This document shows, one piece after another, positions 1-7,466 of a stretch of 15,721 nucleotides of DNA; the first letter of the stretch is position 1, and each line of letters begins with the position of its first letter. The notes under the pieces were generated by a model. That model saw only the letters and a list, made by a program, of their open reading frames with translations, searched no databases and was not told where the DNA came from. Position numbers and translations under genes: made by a program. The DNA comes from an uncultured Paracoccaceae bacterium (GTDB lineage Bacteria > Pseudomonadota > Alphaproteobacteria > Rhodobacterales > Rhodobacteraceae), in the NCBI GenBank assembly GCA_937927675.1, contig CALBSG010000169.1, positions 1 to 15,721 on the forward strand, given 5' to 3'.

Positions 1-1473
1 ACGGTCAGCACCGACTATGACACCTCGGACCGCCTCTATTTCGAGCCGCTGACCGGTGAGGACGTGCTGGAAATCCTGCGCGTCGAACAAGAGAACGGCA
101 CGCTGCACGGTGTGATCGTGCAGTTCGGCGGTCAGACCCCGCTCAAGCTGGCCAACGCGCTGCATGACGAAGGCATTCCGATCCTTGGCACCACGCCGGA
201 CGCCATTGATCTGGCCGAAGACCGGGAGCGCTTCCAAGGCCTTCTGCAGTCTTTGGGCCTGAAACAGCCGCATAACGGCACCGCCCGTTCGCGCGACGAG
301 GCTTTTGCCGTCGCCAAAGACGTCGGCTATCCCTTGGTGATCCGCCCCTCTTTCGTGCTGGGTGGCCGTGCGATGGAAATCGTCCGAGACGACGCGCAGC
401 TGGAACGCTACATCTCCACCGCCGTTCAGGTGTCTGGCGACAGCCCGGTGCTGCTCGACAGCTATCTCTCGGGCGCGGTTGAAGTTGACGTTGACGCCCT
501 GTCGGATGGCAACAATGTCCACGTCGCGGGCATCATGGAACATATCGAAGAGGCCGGGGTTCACTCGGGCGACTCTGCCTGCTGCCTGCCGCCGCACCAG
601 CTTTCGGCTGAGGTTGTCGAGGAATTGAAACGTCAGACCGTGGTCATGGCCAAGGCGCTGAATGTCGTTGGCCTGATGAACGTGCAATTCGCCATCAAGG
701 ACGGGGTTATCTACGTTCTGGAGGTGAACCCGCGCGCCAGCCGCACGGTGCCGTTCGTCGCCAAAGCCACCGACAGCGCCATCGCGTCGATCGCGGCCCG
801 CCTGATGGCCGGGGAACCGCTGTCGAACTTCCCCGAACGCGCGCCCTACCCGGCCGGCGTCGGCCCCGACAGCGCTTTGCCGCTTGCCGATGCCCATACG
901 CTCGCCAACCCGATCACCCCGTGGTTCAGCGTGAAAGAGGCCGTGTTGCCCTTCGCCCGCTTCCCCGGCGTTGACCCGGTGCTTGGCCCGGAAATGCGCT
1001 CTACCGGCGAAGTCATGGGCTGGGACCGCACCTTCGCATTGGCCTTCCTCAAGGCACAGATGGGCGCCGGCGTCGTGCTGCCCGAAGCGGGTCGGGTCTT
1101 TGTGTCGATCAAAGACATGGACAAAACCCCGGTCTTTGCAGCAGCACTGCGCGATCTGATCGCTCTTGGGTTCGAGATTGTCGCAACCAAGGGCACCGCA
1201 AGCTGGATGACCGCCGAAGGCATTGCCGCCACGCAGGTGAACAAGGTCTGGGAAGGTCGCCCGAACATCGTGGACCGGTTGAAAAACAACGACATCGCCA
1301 TGGTGATGAACACCACTGAGGGGACGCAAGCCATCTCGGACAGCCGCGACATCCGCCGCGTCGCGCTGATGGACAAGATCCCCTATTTCACCACCGCCGC
1401 CGCCGCCATCGCCGTTGTCGCCGCGATGAAGGCCCGGGGCGAGGGCTATGGGGTCAGGACGCTTCAGGGGTAA
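1..1473 (+). CDS. carB: Carbamoyl-phosphate synthase large subunit, C-terminal part (5' end outside window)
   Basis: Makes carbamoyl phosphate from bicarbonate, glutamine-derived ammonia and 2 ATP, for arginine and pyrimidine synthesis, in the cytoplasm with the small subunit CarA. The frame is open from base 1, so the gene starts upstream of the window; 490 codons are visible out of about 1,100 usual for the family. They cover most of the second ATP-grasp (carbamoyl phosphate) half: VIRPSFVLGGRAMEIV near nt 330-378, and NVQFAIKDG then VLEVNPRASRTVPF near nt 679-760. The MGS-like allosteric domain follows from about nt 1100 (starting RVFVSIKDMDKTPVF) to the TAA stop. In E. coli this last domain binds UMP, IMP and ornithine; whether that holds here cannot be seen. 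No frameshift or internal stop. A GC-rich stem-loop follows 5 bases after the stop. Confidence 0.97.
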   Translation, partial: TVSTDYDTSDRLYFEPLTGEDVLEILRVEQENGTLHGVIVQFGGQTPLKLANALHDEGIPILGTTPDAIDLAEDRERFQGLLQSLGLKQPHNGTARSRDEAFAVAKDVGYPLVIRPSFVLGGRAMEIVRDDAQLERYISTAVQVSGDSPVLLDSYLSGAVEVDVDALSDGNNVHVAGIMEHIEEAGVHSGDSACCLPPHQLSAEVVEELKRQTVVMAKALNVVGLMNVQFAIKDGVIYVLEVNPRASRTVPFVAKATDSAIASIAARLMAGEPLSNFPERAPYPAGVGPDSALPLADAHTLANPITPWFSVKEAVLPFARFPGVDPVLGPEMRSTGEVMGWDRTFALAFLKAQMGAGVVLPEAGRVFVSIKDMDKTPVFAAALRDLIALGFEIVATKGTASWMTAEGIAATQVNKVWEGRPNIVDRLKNNDIAMVMNTTEGTQAISDSRDIRRVALMDKIPYFTTAAAAIAVVAAMKARGEGYGVRTLQG

Positions 1474-1478
1474 GGTGC

Positions 1479-1499
1479 CGCCGGGCCATCGGCCCGGCG
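1479..1499. repeat. GC-rich perfect inverted repeat just after carB
   Basis: A 9-bp perfect stem (CGCCGGGCC / GGCCCGGCG) with a 3-base loop ATC begins 5 bases after the carB stop. No T-run follows, so it is not a standard intrinsic terminator; it could stabilise the mRNA 3' end or belong to a dispersed palindrome family. A second, weaker palindrome (GGTTGGGC-GTCA-GCCCGGCC, two G-T pairs) sits at 1603-1622 in the same 213-bp gap. I see no other feature in that gap apart from the pepT ribosome binding site. Confidence 0.5.
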
Positions 1500-1686
1500 C
1501 AAACGCTCCGGTGAAGCCGTTTCAACGCCGAACGTCTGCGGCCACCTTCGGGGGGCCGCGCAACCTGCAATCTCCGCAGCACGCGCAGCATGGTTCACGG
1601 CAGGTTGGGCGTCAGCCCGGCCTTCCCACCCTTGACTTCCCCACGCCCCTTCCCCCAACTCGGGCCGAACCTCATGAGGCCCGCAC

Positions 1687-2916
<1,230 letters not shown>

Positions 2917-2918
2917 GG

Positions 2919-2941
2919 CCTTCAACGTGGCCCAAATATCC
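2919..2941 (+). repeat. Dispersed intergenic motif, copy 1 (after pepT)
   Basis: The block CC-TTCAACGTGG-CCC-AAATATCC begins 2 bases after the pepT stop codon. A near-identical block (CC-TTCAACGTGG-TCTA-AAATATCC) begins 2 bases after the MAPEG gene stop at 12139-12162. The same placement relative to two unrelated stop codons suggests a dispersed 3'-UTR or intergenic element. Its function is unknown to me. Confidence 0.6.
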
Positions 2942-2975
2942 AAACGCCTTCTGCCCCCAGCCCGGACCTCGACCG

Positions 2976-3686
2976 ATGATGACCCGCGATGAGCGCCCGA
3001 AGGGCGACAAAGAGCGTCCCGTTTCGCCCTATCACAAGCCTGGCTTTTACGCCGAGGCTTTGGCTGCGGGCCGTCACCGCGACATCGTTGGCGGCCGCTG
3101 GGAGGAAACCGGACTGATTCAGATGCAGATCCTTCTGCACGCGGGGCTTGAACCGCAACACCAGTTTTTGGACATCGGGGCAGGCTCCCTCAGGCTTGGG
3201 TGCCGCCTTGTGCCCTATATGCAGCCCGACCATTACTGGGCCACCGATTTGTCCGGCGATCTTTTGCGCCGCGGCTATGATCTGGAACTGGCAGACAAAT
3301 CCCGCCTCTCGCCAGATCATCTGATCGAGGATGCCAATTTCGCCTTCCCCGGCCTGCCTGCAACCATCACCCATGCCATGGCCTTTGCGGTGTTCACCCA
3401 TCTGCCGCTGCACCACCTTGCCCATGGGCTGTGCCAAATCCGCGCCTGCTTTCCCGCGCTGGAATGGCTGATGTTCACCGTCTTCGTCGCCCCGGATGAC
3501 GGTTTTGCCAAACCCCATCGCCAGCCCGATGGCGTTGTCACCCATCCCGACCGCGCGCCTTGGCACCACCGGCTGTCCGATGTGCTCAAGACCGCCAAAA
3601 CGGCGGGCTTTCAGCCCGAACCCTTGCCGACCGAACTGCCACGCGGGCAGCTGCTGATCCGTGCCACACCTTTGAATTCCGATTGA
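2976..3686 (+). CDS. Class I SAM-dependent methyltransferase, substrate unknown
   Basis: A 236-aa protein with a Rossmann-type methyltransferase core. Motif I reads FLDIGAGSLRLG (residues 64-75), the glycine-rich loop that binds S-adenosylmethionine. The acidic residue expected at the end of strand 2 is D91 in YWATDLSGD. The preceding segment (IVGGRWEETGLIQMQILLHAG, written here only as residues 37-57) has the pattern common in a large family of small bacterial methyltransferases whose substrates are mostly unassigned. Two in-frame ATGs (2976 and 2979) compete and neither has a strong Shine-Dalgarno, so the exact start is uncertain. It follows pepT by 59 bp on the same strand, which could mean co-transcription, but the neighbours give no hint of its substrate. 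There is no signal peptide, so it is probably cytoplasmic. Confidence 0.85.
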   Translation: MMTRDERPKGDKERPVSPYHKPGFYAEALAAGRHRDIVGGRWEETGLIQMQILLHAGLEPQHQFLDIGAGSLRLGCRLVPYMQPDHYWATDLSGDLLRRGYDLELADKSRLSPDHLIEDANFAFPGLPATITHAMAFAVFTHLPLHHLAHGLCQIRACFPALEWLMFTVFVAPDDGFAKPHRQPDGVVTHPDRAPWHHRLSDVLKTAKTAGFQPEPLPTELPRGQLLIRATPLNSD

Positions 3687-3735
3687 TTTTTCACCCCACG
3701 ACGTAGAGGCTGCCCCCATTGAAAGAGGTGCCTTT

Positions 3736-4935
3736 ATGTTCAAACGCATTGCCATCCTTGGTCTTTTGGCCGCGATCCCCGCCCATGCAGACCCGATTTC
3801 CACTGAGATCGCCGTCACCGGCCTTGCCGCCACCGAGCGCAGACTAAGCGCCCTGCCCACACCGACCGAGGACGACGTTCTGGCACTGGGCGCGGTGCAA
3901 TTCCTGCGCGCGGTCGAAGGATCGCTTCAGACCCGTTGGACCTATGGCATGACGGACCGCTCGGGCATGCTGCCCCTTTTGCGCTTGCCGCTGGACGACA
4001 ACCCCGCCGCCAAACCGTTTGAGCCGCCGGTCGTTGCCCAGATCTTTACCGAAGCCGAGGCAGAACTGGCCCGCGCGATTGCCACCTTTTCCACCTTGCC
4101 CGACACCTCGCCTGCCGCGCTGGAAGTGAACCTTGGTGACATTTGGTTCGACGTGAACAGCAACGCGACCCGTGATCCGGGTGAAGATCTTGCCTCTGTC
4201 GTCGGTACGGTTTCGATGGGGGTTTCCCCTGCTGAAATGGGCATCGCCCCAGCCCCCCTGCCAACGATCCGCTTCGACATTGCCGATGTGGCTTGGGCCA
4301 CCGCCTATGCCCATCTGCTGTCAGGCGTGGCCGAAACCGTGCTGGCCTATGACCCGACCGAACCCCTGACCCGCGTGATCGCGGCGCGCAAGGCAATGGC
4401 CGCCTACGGCCCCCTGCCCCCCAGTTTCCTGACCGGAATGGACCGGATGCCAGATGAGATCGACCTGATCGCCATGGTTCTGGAAACCCTGCGCCAGACC
4501 CCGGATGCAGCCCGCGCGGCAAAGGCGCATGGCCATTTCCTGCAAATGATCGAACAAAACCGCCGGTTCTGGACGCTGGTTGAGGCTGAGACCGACGACA
4601 AACAGGAATGGCTGCCCAACACCCGCCAGCACTCTGGCACCGGCCTGCCGCTGCCCCCAGACACCGCAGCGCGGTGGCAGGCGGTGCTGGCCGATGCCGA
4701 GGCGCTGCTGACTGGCGAAAAGCTGATCCCCTATTGGCGGACGGGCGATCAGGGCGGGGTGAACCTCCAAAAGCTGTTTCTCGACCCTGCCCCGCAGGAT
4801 CTTGCCGGTTGGATACAAGGCTGGTCCGCCCTGCCCTATCTGCAAAAGGGACCGCTGGTCACAGGCGACAATTGGGCGCAATTCGAAGCCATGCTCGCCG
4901 GCGATGCCATGCTGTTTGCCATTTGGCTGAATTGA
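3736..4935 (+). CDS. Exported protein of unknown function with an EF-hand-like loop
   Basis: A 399-aa protein whose family I do not recognise. It begins with a clear Sec signal peptide: a basic start (MFKR), a hydrophobic run (IAILGLLAAIP), and AHA at residues 16-18 followed by DP, so cleavage is likely after residue 18 and the mature protein should be periplasmic or secreted. Most of the rest is Ala/Leu-rich and predicted helical by eye. Residues 139-151 read DVNSNATRDPGED, with acidic or Asn side chains at loop positions 1, 3, 5, 9 and 12-13, like a calcium-binding EF-hand or dockerin-type loop, preceded by LGDIWF. Start: ATG at 3736 with AAAGAGG at 3722-3728 and a 7-base spacer. The gap to the methyltransferase gene is 49 bp on the same strand, so an operon is possible. 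A strong stem-loop follows the stop. Confidence 0.85.
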   Translation: MFKRIAILGLLAAIPAHADPISTEIAVTGLAATERRLSALPTPTEDDVLALGAVQFLRAVEGSLQTRWTYGMTDRSGMLPLLRLPLDDNPAAKPFEPPVVAQIFTEAEAELARAIATFSTLPDTSPAALEVNLGDIWFDVNSNATRDPGEDLASVVGTVSMGVSPAEMGIAPAPLPTIRFDIADVAWATAYAHLLSGVAETVLAYDPTEPLTRVIAARKAMAAYGPLPPSFLTGMDRMPDEIDLIAMVLETLRQTPDAARAAKAHGHFLQMIEQNRRFWTLVEAETDDKQEWLPNTRQHSGTGLPLPPDTAARWQAVLADAEALLTGEKLIPYWRTGDQGGVNLQKLFLDPAPQDLAGWIQGWSALPYLQKGPLVTGDNWAQFEAMLAGDAMLFAIWLN

Positions 4936-4946
4936 CCTGTCAAGCG

Positions 4947-4973
4947 ACCATGGCGGCCGCGTGCCGTCATGGT
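4947..4973 (+). terminator. Stem-loop after the exported-protein gene, possible terminator without T-run
   Basis: An 11-bp stem (ACCATGGCGGC / GCCGTCATGGT, including one G-T pair) closes a 5-base loop CGCGT, starting 12 bases after the TGA stop. No T-tract follows, so termination is an inference from position and stem strength; many high-GC genomes have such weak-tail hairpins. It separates the upstream genes from the suc cluster. A short direct repeat, CCGGTTCC, lies just downstream (about 4981-4996). Confidence 0.4.
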
Positions 4974-5028
4974 TCGGCGCCGGTTCCACCCCGGTTCCGC
5001 CCTGTGCAAATCTGACAATTCCTCGCGC

Positions 5029-5080
5029 TTGCGCTAACTGTTATCACAAAATTTTTTCATGTGATCACAAATGTCACTTT
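5029..5080 (+). promoter_or_regulatory. AT-rich region upstream of sucC with imperfect direct repeats (putative operator/promoter)
   Basis: The 231-bp gap before sucC is where a promoter for the TCA cluster is expected. It holds an unusually AT-rich patch. Within it TGTTATCACAAA (5039-5050) and TGTGATCACAAA (5060-5071) are 11/12 identical and start exactly 21 bp apart, about two helical turns. The second contains the perfect palindrome TGTGATCACA. This layout suits a protein binding one face of the helix, but I cannot name the regulator. A TTGAAA at 5107-5112 could be a -35 element, but no convincing -10 stands 16-18 bases downstream. Confidence 0.45.
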
Positions 5081-5166
5081 TCCCGACGCACCGCGCAATT
5101 CCCGTTTTGAAAGTGCTTTATTTCATGGCATGACCGCCGAAATTCATCTGAAACGGGGGTTCTCCC

Positions 5167-6360
5167 ATGAATATCCACGAATATCAGGCCAAGGCACTTC
5201 TGCGCAGCTATGGCATTCCGGTTTCCGACGGCCGCGCCGTGCTGAAAGCCGAAGAAGCCAAGACCGCCGCGGGCGAGTTGGATGGCCCGCTGTGGGTGGT
5301 CAAGGCGCAGATCCACGCAGGTGGGCGCGGCAAAGGCCATTTCGTGGAACCCGAAGCTGGCGAAAAGGGCGGCGTGCGTCTGGCCCGCTCTGTCGGTGAA
5401 GCCGCTGAATTTGCCCGTCAGATGCTGGGCCGCACGCTTGTCACCATTCAAACTGGCCCGGCGGGCAAGCAGGTCAACCGTATCTACATCGAAGACGGCA
5501 GCGACATCGACCGCGAGTTCTATCTGGCGCTGCTGATCGACCGGAAAACCAGCCGCATCTCGATCGTGTCCTCGACCGAAGGCGGCATGTCGATTGAAGA
5601 CGTCGCCCATGACACGCCCGAAAAAATCCTGACCTTTGACATCGACCCGGCAACGGGCTTCCAAGACTTCCACGGCCGCCGCGTGGCCTTTGGTCTGGGT
5701 TTGGAAGGCGCACAGGTCAAGCAATGCGTCGGCATCGTCCGCAACCTGTACCGGCTGTTTGTCGACAAGGACATGGACATGCTGGAGATCAACCCCTTCT
5801 GCGTGCTGAAAGACGGCTCGCTGAAGCTGTTGGATGCCAAGATGGGCTTTGACGGCAATGCGCTGTATCGCCACCCCGACATTCTGGCGCTGAAGGACGA
5901 GACCGAGGAAGACCCCAAAGAACTCGCCGCATCGAAGTTCGACCTGAACTACATCGCTCTGGATGGCGAAATCGGTTGCATGGTGAACGGCGCGGGTCTG
6001 GCGATGGCCACCATGGACATCATCAAGCTTTACGGCGCGGAACCGGCGAACTTTTTGGACGTCGGCGGCGGCGCCACCAAGGAAAAGGTCACCGAGGCCT
6101 TCAAGATCATCACCTCTGACCCCAACGTCAAAGGCATTCTGGTCAATATCTTCGGCGGCATCATGCGCTGCGACGTCATCGCAGAAGGCGTGATTGCGGC
6201 GGTGAAAGAAGTCGGTCTGCAGGTTCCGCTGGTGGTCCGTCTGGAAGGCACCAACGTTGAACTTGGCAAAGAGATCATCCGCAATTCCGGTCTGAACGTC
6301 ATCGCAGGCGACAACCTCGCCGATGCAGCGCAGAAGATCGTGAAAGCGGTCAAAGGCTAA
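5167..6360 (+). CDS. sucC: Succinyl-CoA synthetase (ADP-forming), beta subunit
   Basis: With SucD, interconverts succinyl-CoA and succinate while making ATP or GTP; a cytoplasmic TCA-cycle enzyme. The 397-aa length fits the family (388 aa in E. coli). The N-terminal ATP-grasp half shows MNIHEYQAKALL at the start and the nucleotide-binding stretch VVKAQIHAGGRGKG at residues 44-57. The C-terminal ligase half shows DVGGGATKEKV from D298 and VNIFGGIMRCD at 326-336, the conserved helix that faces the phosphohistidine of SucD. ATG 5167 is the standard family start; upstream lies a G-run (near 5154-5159) rather than a classical AGGAG. It is the first gene of the cluster, 75 bp before sucD, and that gap holds two palindromes. 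Confidence 0.97.
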   Translation: MNIHEYQAKALLRSYGIPVSDGRAVLKAEEAKTAAGELDGPLWVVKAQIHAGGRGKGHFVEPEAGEKGGVRLARSVGEAAEFARQMLGRTLVTIQTGPAGKQVNRIYIEDGSDIDREFYLALLIDRKTSRISIVSSTEGGMSIEDVAHDTPEKILTFDIDPATGFQDFHGRRVAFGLGLEGAQVKQCVGIVRNLYRLFVDKDMDMLEINPFCVLKDGSLKLLDAKMGFDGNALYRHPDILALKDETEEDPKELAASKFDLNYIALDGEIGCMVNGAGLAMATMDIIKLYGAEPANFLDVGGGATKEKVTEAFKIITSDPNVKGILVNIFGGIMRCDVIAEGVIAAVKEVGLQVPLVVRLEGTNVELGKEIIRNSGLNVIAGDNLADAAQKIVKAVKG

Positions 6361-6367
6361 CCCGTGG

Positions 6368-6385
6368 GGCGGGGACAACCCCGCC
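6368..6385. repeat. Palindromic intergenic repeat, sucC-sucD unit 1
   Basis: A 7-bp perfect stem (GGCGGGG / CCCCGCC) with 4-base loop ACAA, followed by TACG. It lies 7 bases after the sucC stop. It shares stem length, loop length and the flanking CTACG signature with the unit at 6401-6418 and with the pair at 11654-11712. It resembles REP-type extragenic palindromes. Confidence 0.6.
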
Positions 6386-6400
6386 TACGTTCCCACAAAT

Positions 6401-6418
6401 GGCGGGGTGAACCCCGCC
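6401..6418. repeat. Palindromic intergenic repeat, sucC-sucD unit 2
   Basis: The same 7-bp stem as unit 1 (GGCGGGG / CCCCGCC) with loop TGAA, followed by CTACGG, in the same orientation. It ends 4 bases before the sucD Shine-Dalgarno (GGAGA, 6423-6427). On the mRNA, the two units could pair with themselves or with each other and so influence relative SucC and SucD output; that is inference. Confidence 0.6.
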
Positions 6419-6435
6419 CTACGGAGAAAACAGAT

Positions 6436-7320
6436 ATGTCCGTTCTCGTTGACAAACACACCAAAGTCATCTGCCAAGGCTTCACCGGCAGCCAAGGCAC
6501 CTTCCACTCCGAACAGGCGATTGCCTATGGCACGCAGATGGTCGGCGGCGTCACGCCCGGCAAGGGGGGCTCGACCCACCTGAACCTGCCGGTTTTTGAT
6601 AGTGTGCATGAGGCCGTGGCGCGTACCGGCGCTGATGCATCCGTGATCTACGTTCCGCCGCCCTTCGCCGCGGATTCGATCCTTGAAGCCATCGACGCCG
6701 AAATCCCGCTGGTGGTCTGCATCACCGAAGGTATCCCGGTTCTGGACATGATGAAGGTCAAGCGCGCCCTCATCAATTCCAAGACCCGCCTGATTGGGCC
6801 GAACTGCCCCGGCATCATCACGCCCGACGCCTGCAAGATCGGCATCATGCCGGGCCACATCCACCGTCGCGGCTCGGTCGGTGTGGTGTCGCGTTCGGGT
6901 ACGCTGACCTATGAAGCGGTGAAGCAAACCACCGATCTCGGCCTCGGCCAGTCGACCGCTGTCGGCATCGGCGGTGACCCGATCAAGGGCACCGAACATA
7001 TCGACGTCTTGGAAATGTTCTTGGCCGACCCCGAAACCCACTCGATCATCATGATCGGCGAAATCGGCGGCTCTGCCGAAGAGGAAGCCGCAGAGTTTCT
7101 GGCCTCTGAAAAGAAAAAAGGCCGCTGGAAGCCCACCGCCGGTTTCATCGCGGGCCGCACCGCCCCGAAGGGCCGCCGCATGGGCCATGCTGGCGCCATC
7201 GTGGCAGGCGGCAAGGGTGATGCGGAATCGAAGATCGAAGCGATGAAATCCGCAGGCATCATCGTTGCCGACAGCCCCGCCCATCTGGGCGAGGCGGTAA
7301 TGAAGGCCATCAAGGGATGA
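6436..7320 (+). CDS. sucD: Succinyl-CoA synthetase (ADP-forming), alpha subunit
   Basis: Carries the phosphohistidine intermediate and the CoA-binding site of succinyl-CoA synthetase. The 294-aa protein starts MSVLVDKHTKVICQGFTG, with the CoA-binding Rossmann segment GFTGSQGTFH at residues 15-24. The ligase domain shows GPNCPGI (121-127) and the catalytic loop GRRMGHAGAI, where H251 is the expected phosphorylated histidine. An upstream in-frame GTG at 6364 exists, but the ATG at 6436 has GGAGA 8 bases before it and gives the normal family N-terminus, whereas the extra 24 residues would translate the palindromic repeats; I therefore chose 6436. Same strand as sucC, and surely the partner subunit. 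Confidence 0.97.
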   Translation: MSVLVDKHTKVICQGFTGSQGTFHSEQAIAYGTQMVGGVTPGKGGSTHLNLPVFDSVHEAVARTGADASVIYVPPPFAADSILEAIDAEIPLVVCITEGIPVLDMMKVKRALINSKTRLIGPNCPGIITPDACKIGIMPGHIHRRGSVGVVSRSGTLTYEAVKQTTDLGLGQSTAVGIGGDPIKGTEHIDVLEMFLADPETHSIIMIGEIGGSAEEEAAEFLASEKKKGRWKPTAGFIAGRTAPKGRRMGHAGAIVAGGKGDAESKIEAMKSAGIIVADSPAHLGEAVMKAIKG

Positions 7321-7324
7321 TCCC

Positions 7325-7351
7325 GGCAGGGCACGCCAAAGTCGCCCTGCC
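7325..7351. repeat. Inverted repeat after sucD
   Basis: An 8-bp perfect stem (GGCAGGGC / GCCCTGCC) around an 11-base loop, starting 4 bases after the sucD stop. It is followed directly by the stronger hairpin at 7353-7381, so the sucD mRNA 3' end carries two adjacent structures. Confidence 0.45.
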
Positions 7352-7352
7352 A

Positions 7353-7381
7353 GCCAAGAGGCGGGTTGCCCGCCTCTTGGC
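7353..7381 (+). terminator. Strong 13-bp stem-loop between sucD and sucA, terminator or attenuator-like
   Basis: A perfect 13-bp stem (GCCAAGAGGCGGG / CCCGCCTCTTGGC) with loop TTG. The tail CCTCTCC is pyrimidine-rich but has no T-run, so complete termination is unlikely. It may partly terminate transcription, or mark an mRNA end after processing between the sucCD and sucAB-lpd parts of the cluster. The remaining 85 bases to sucA contain the sucA ribosome binding site and no clear promoter. Confidence 0.45.
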
Positions 7382-7466
7382 CCTCTCCACCTGCTGTCAA
7401 CCTTTGTGACCTAAAGCAGCGGGACTGCCCGCCGCGCCCCGATTCTGGCCCTCAAGGGAGGAACCC

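Noticed and set aside
64..1473. carB as a complete short gene starting at the GTG at 64
   Set aside because: The same frame is open to base 1 with typical CarB sequence (TVSTDYDTSDRLYFEPL), so this is an internal GTG of a gene cut by the window edge.
2922..3860. Minus-strand open frame (312 codons) opposite the methyltransferase
   Set aside because: It covers the methyltransferase gene and runs into the start of the next; the plus-strand frame has a clear SAM-binding motif, the minus-strand frame has none.
5060..5069. TGTGATCACA as a CRP/FNR site
   Set aside because: A CRP site needs about 6 bases between TGTGA and TCACA, and an FNR site is TTGAT-N4-ATCAA; this compact palindrome fits neither, so no regulator is named.
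5074..6378. Long minus-strand open frame (434 codons) opposite sucC
   Set aside because: Antisense shadow of sucC caused by high GC and third-position bias; no domain and no convincing ribosome binding site.
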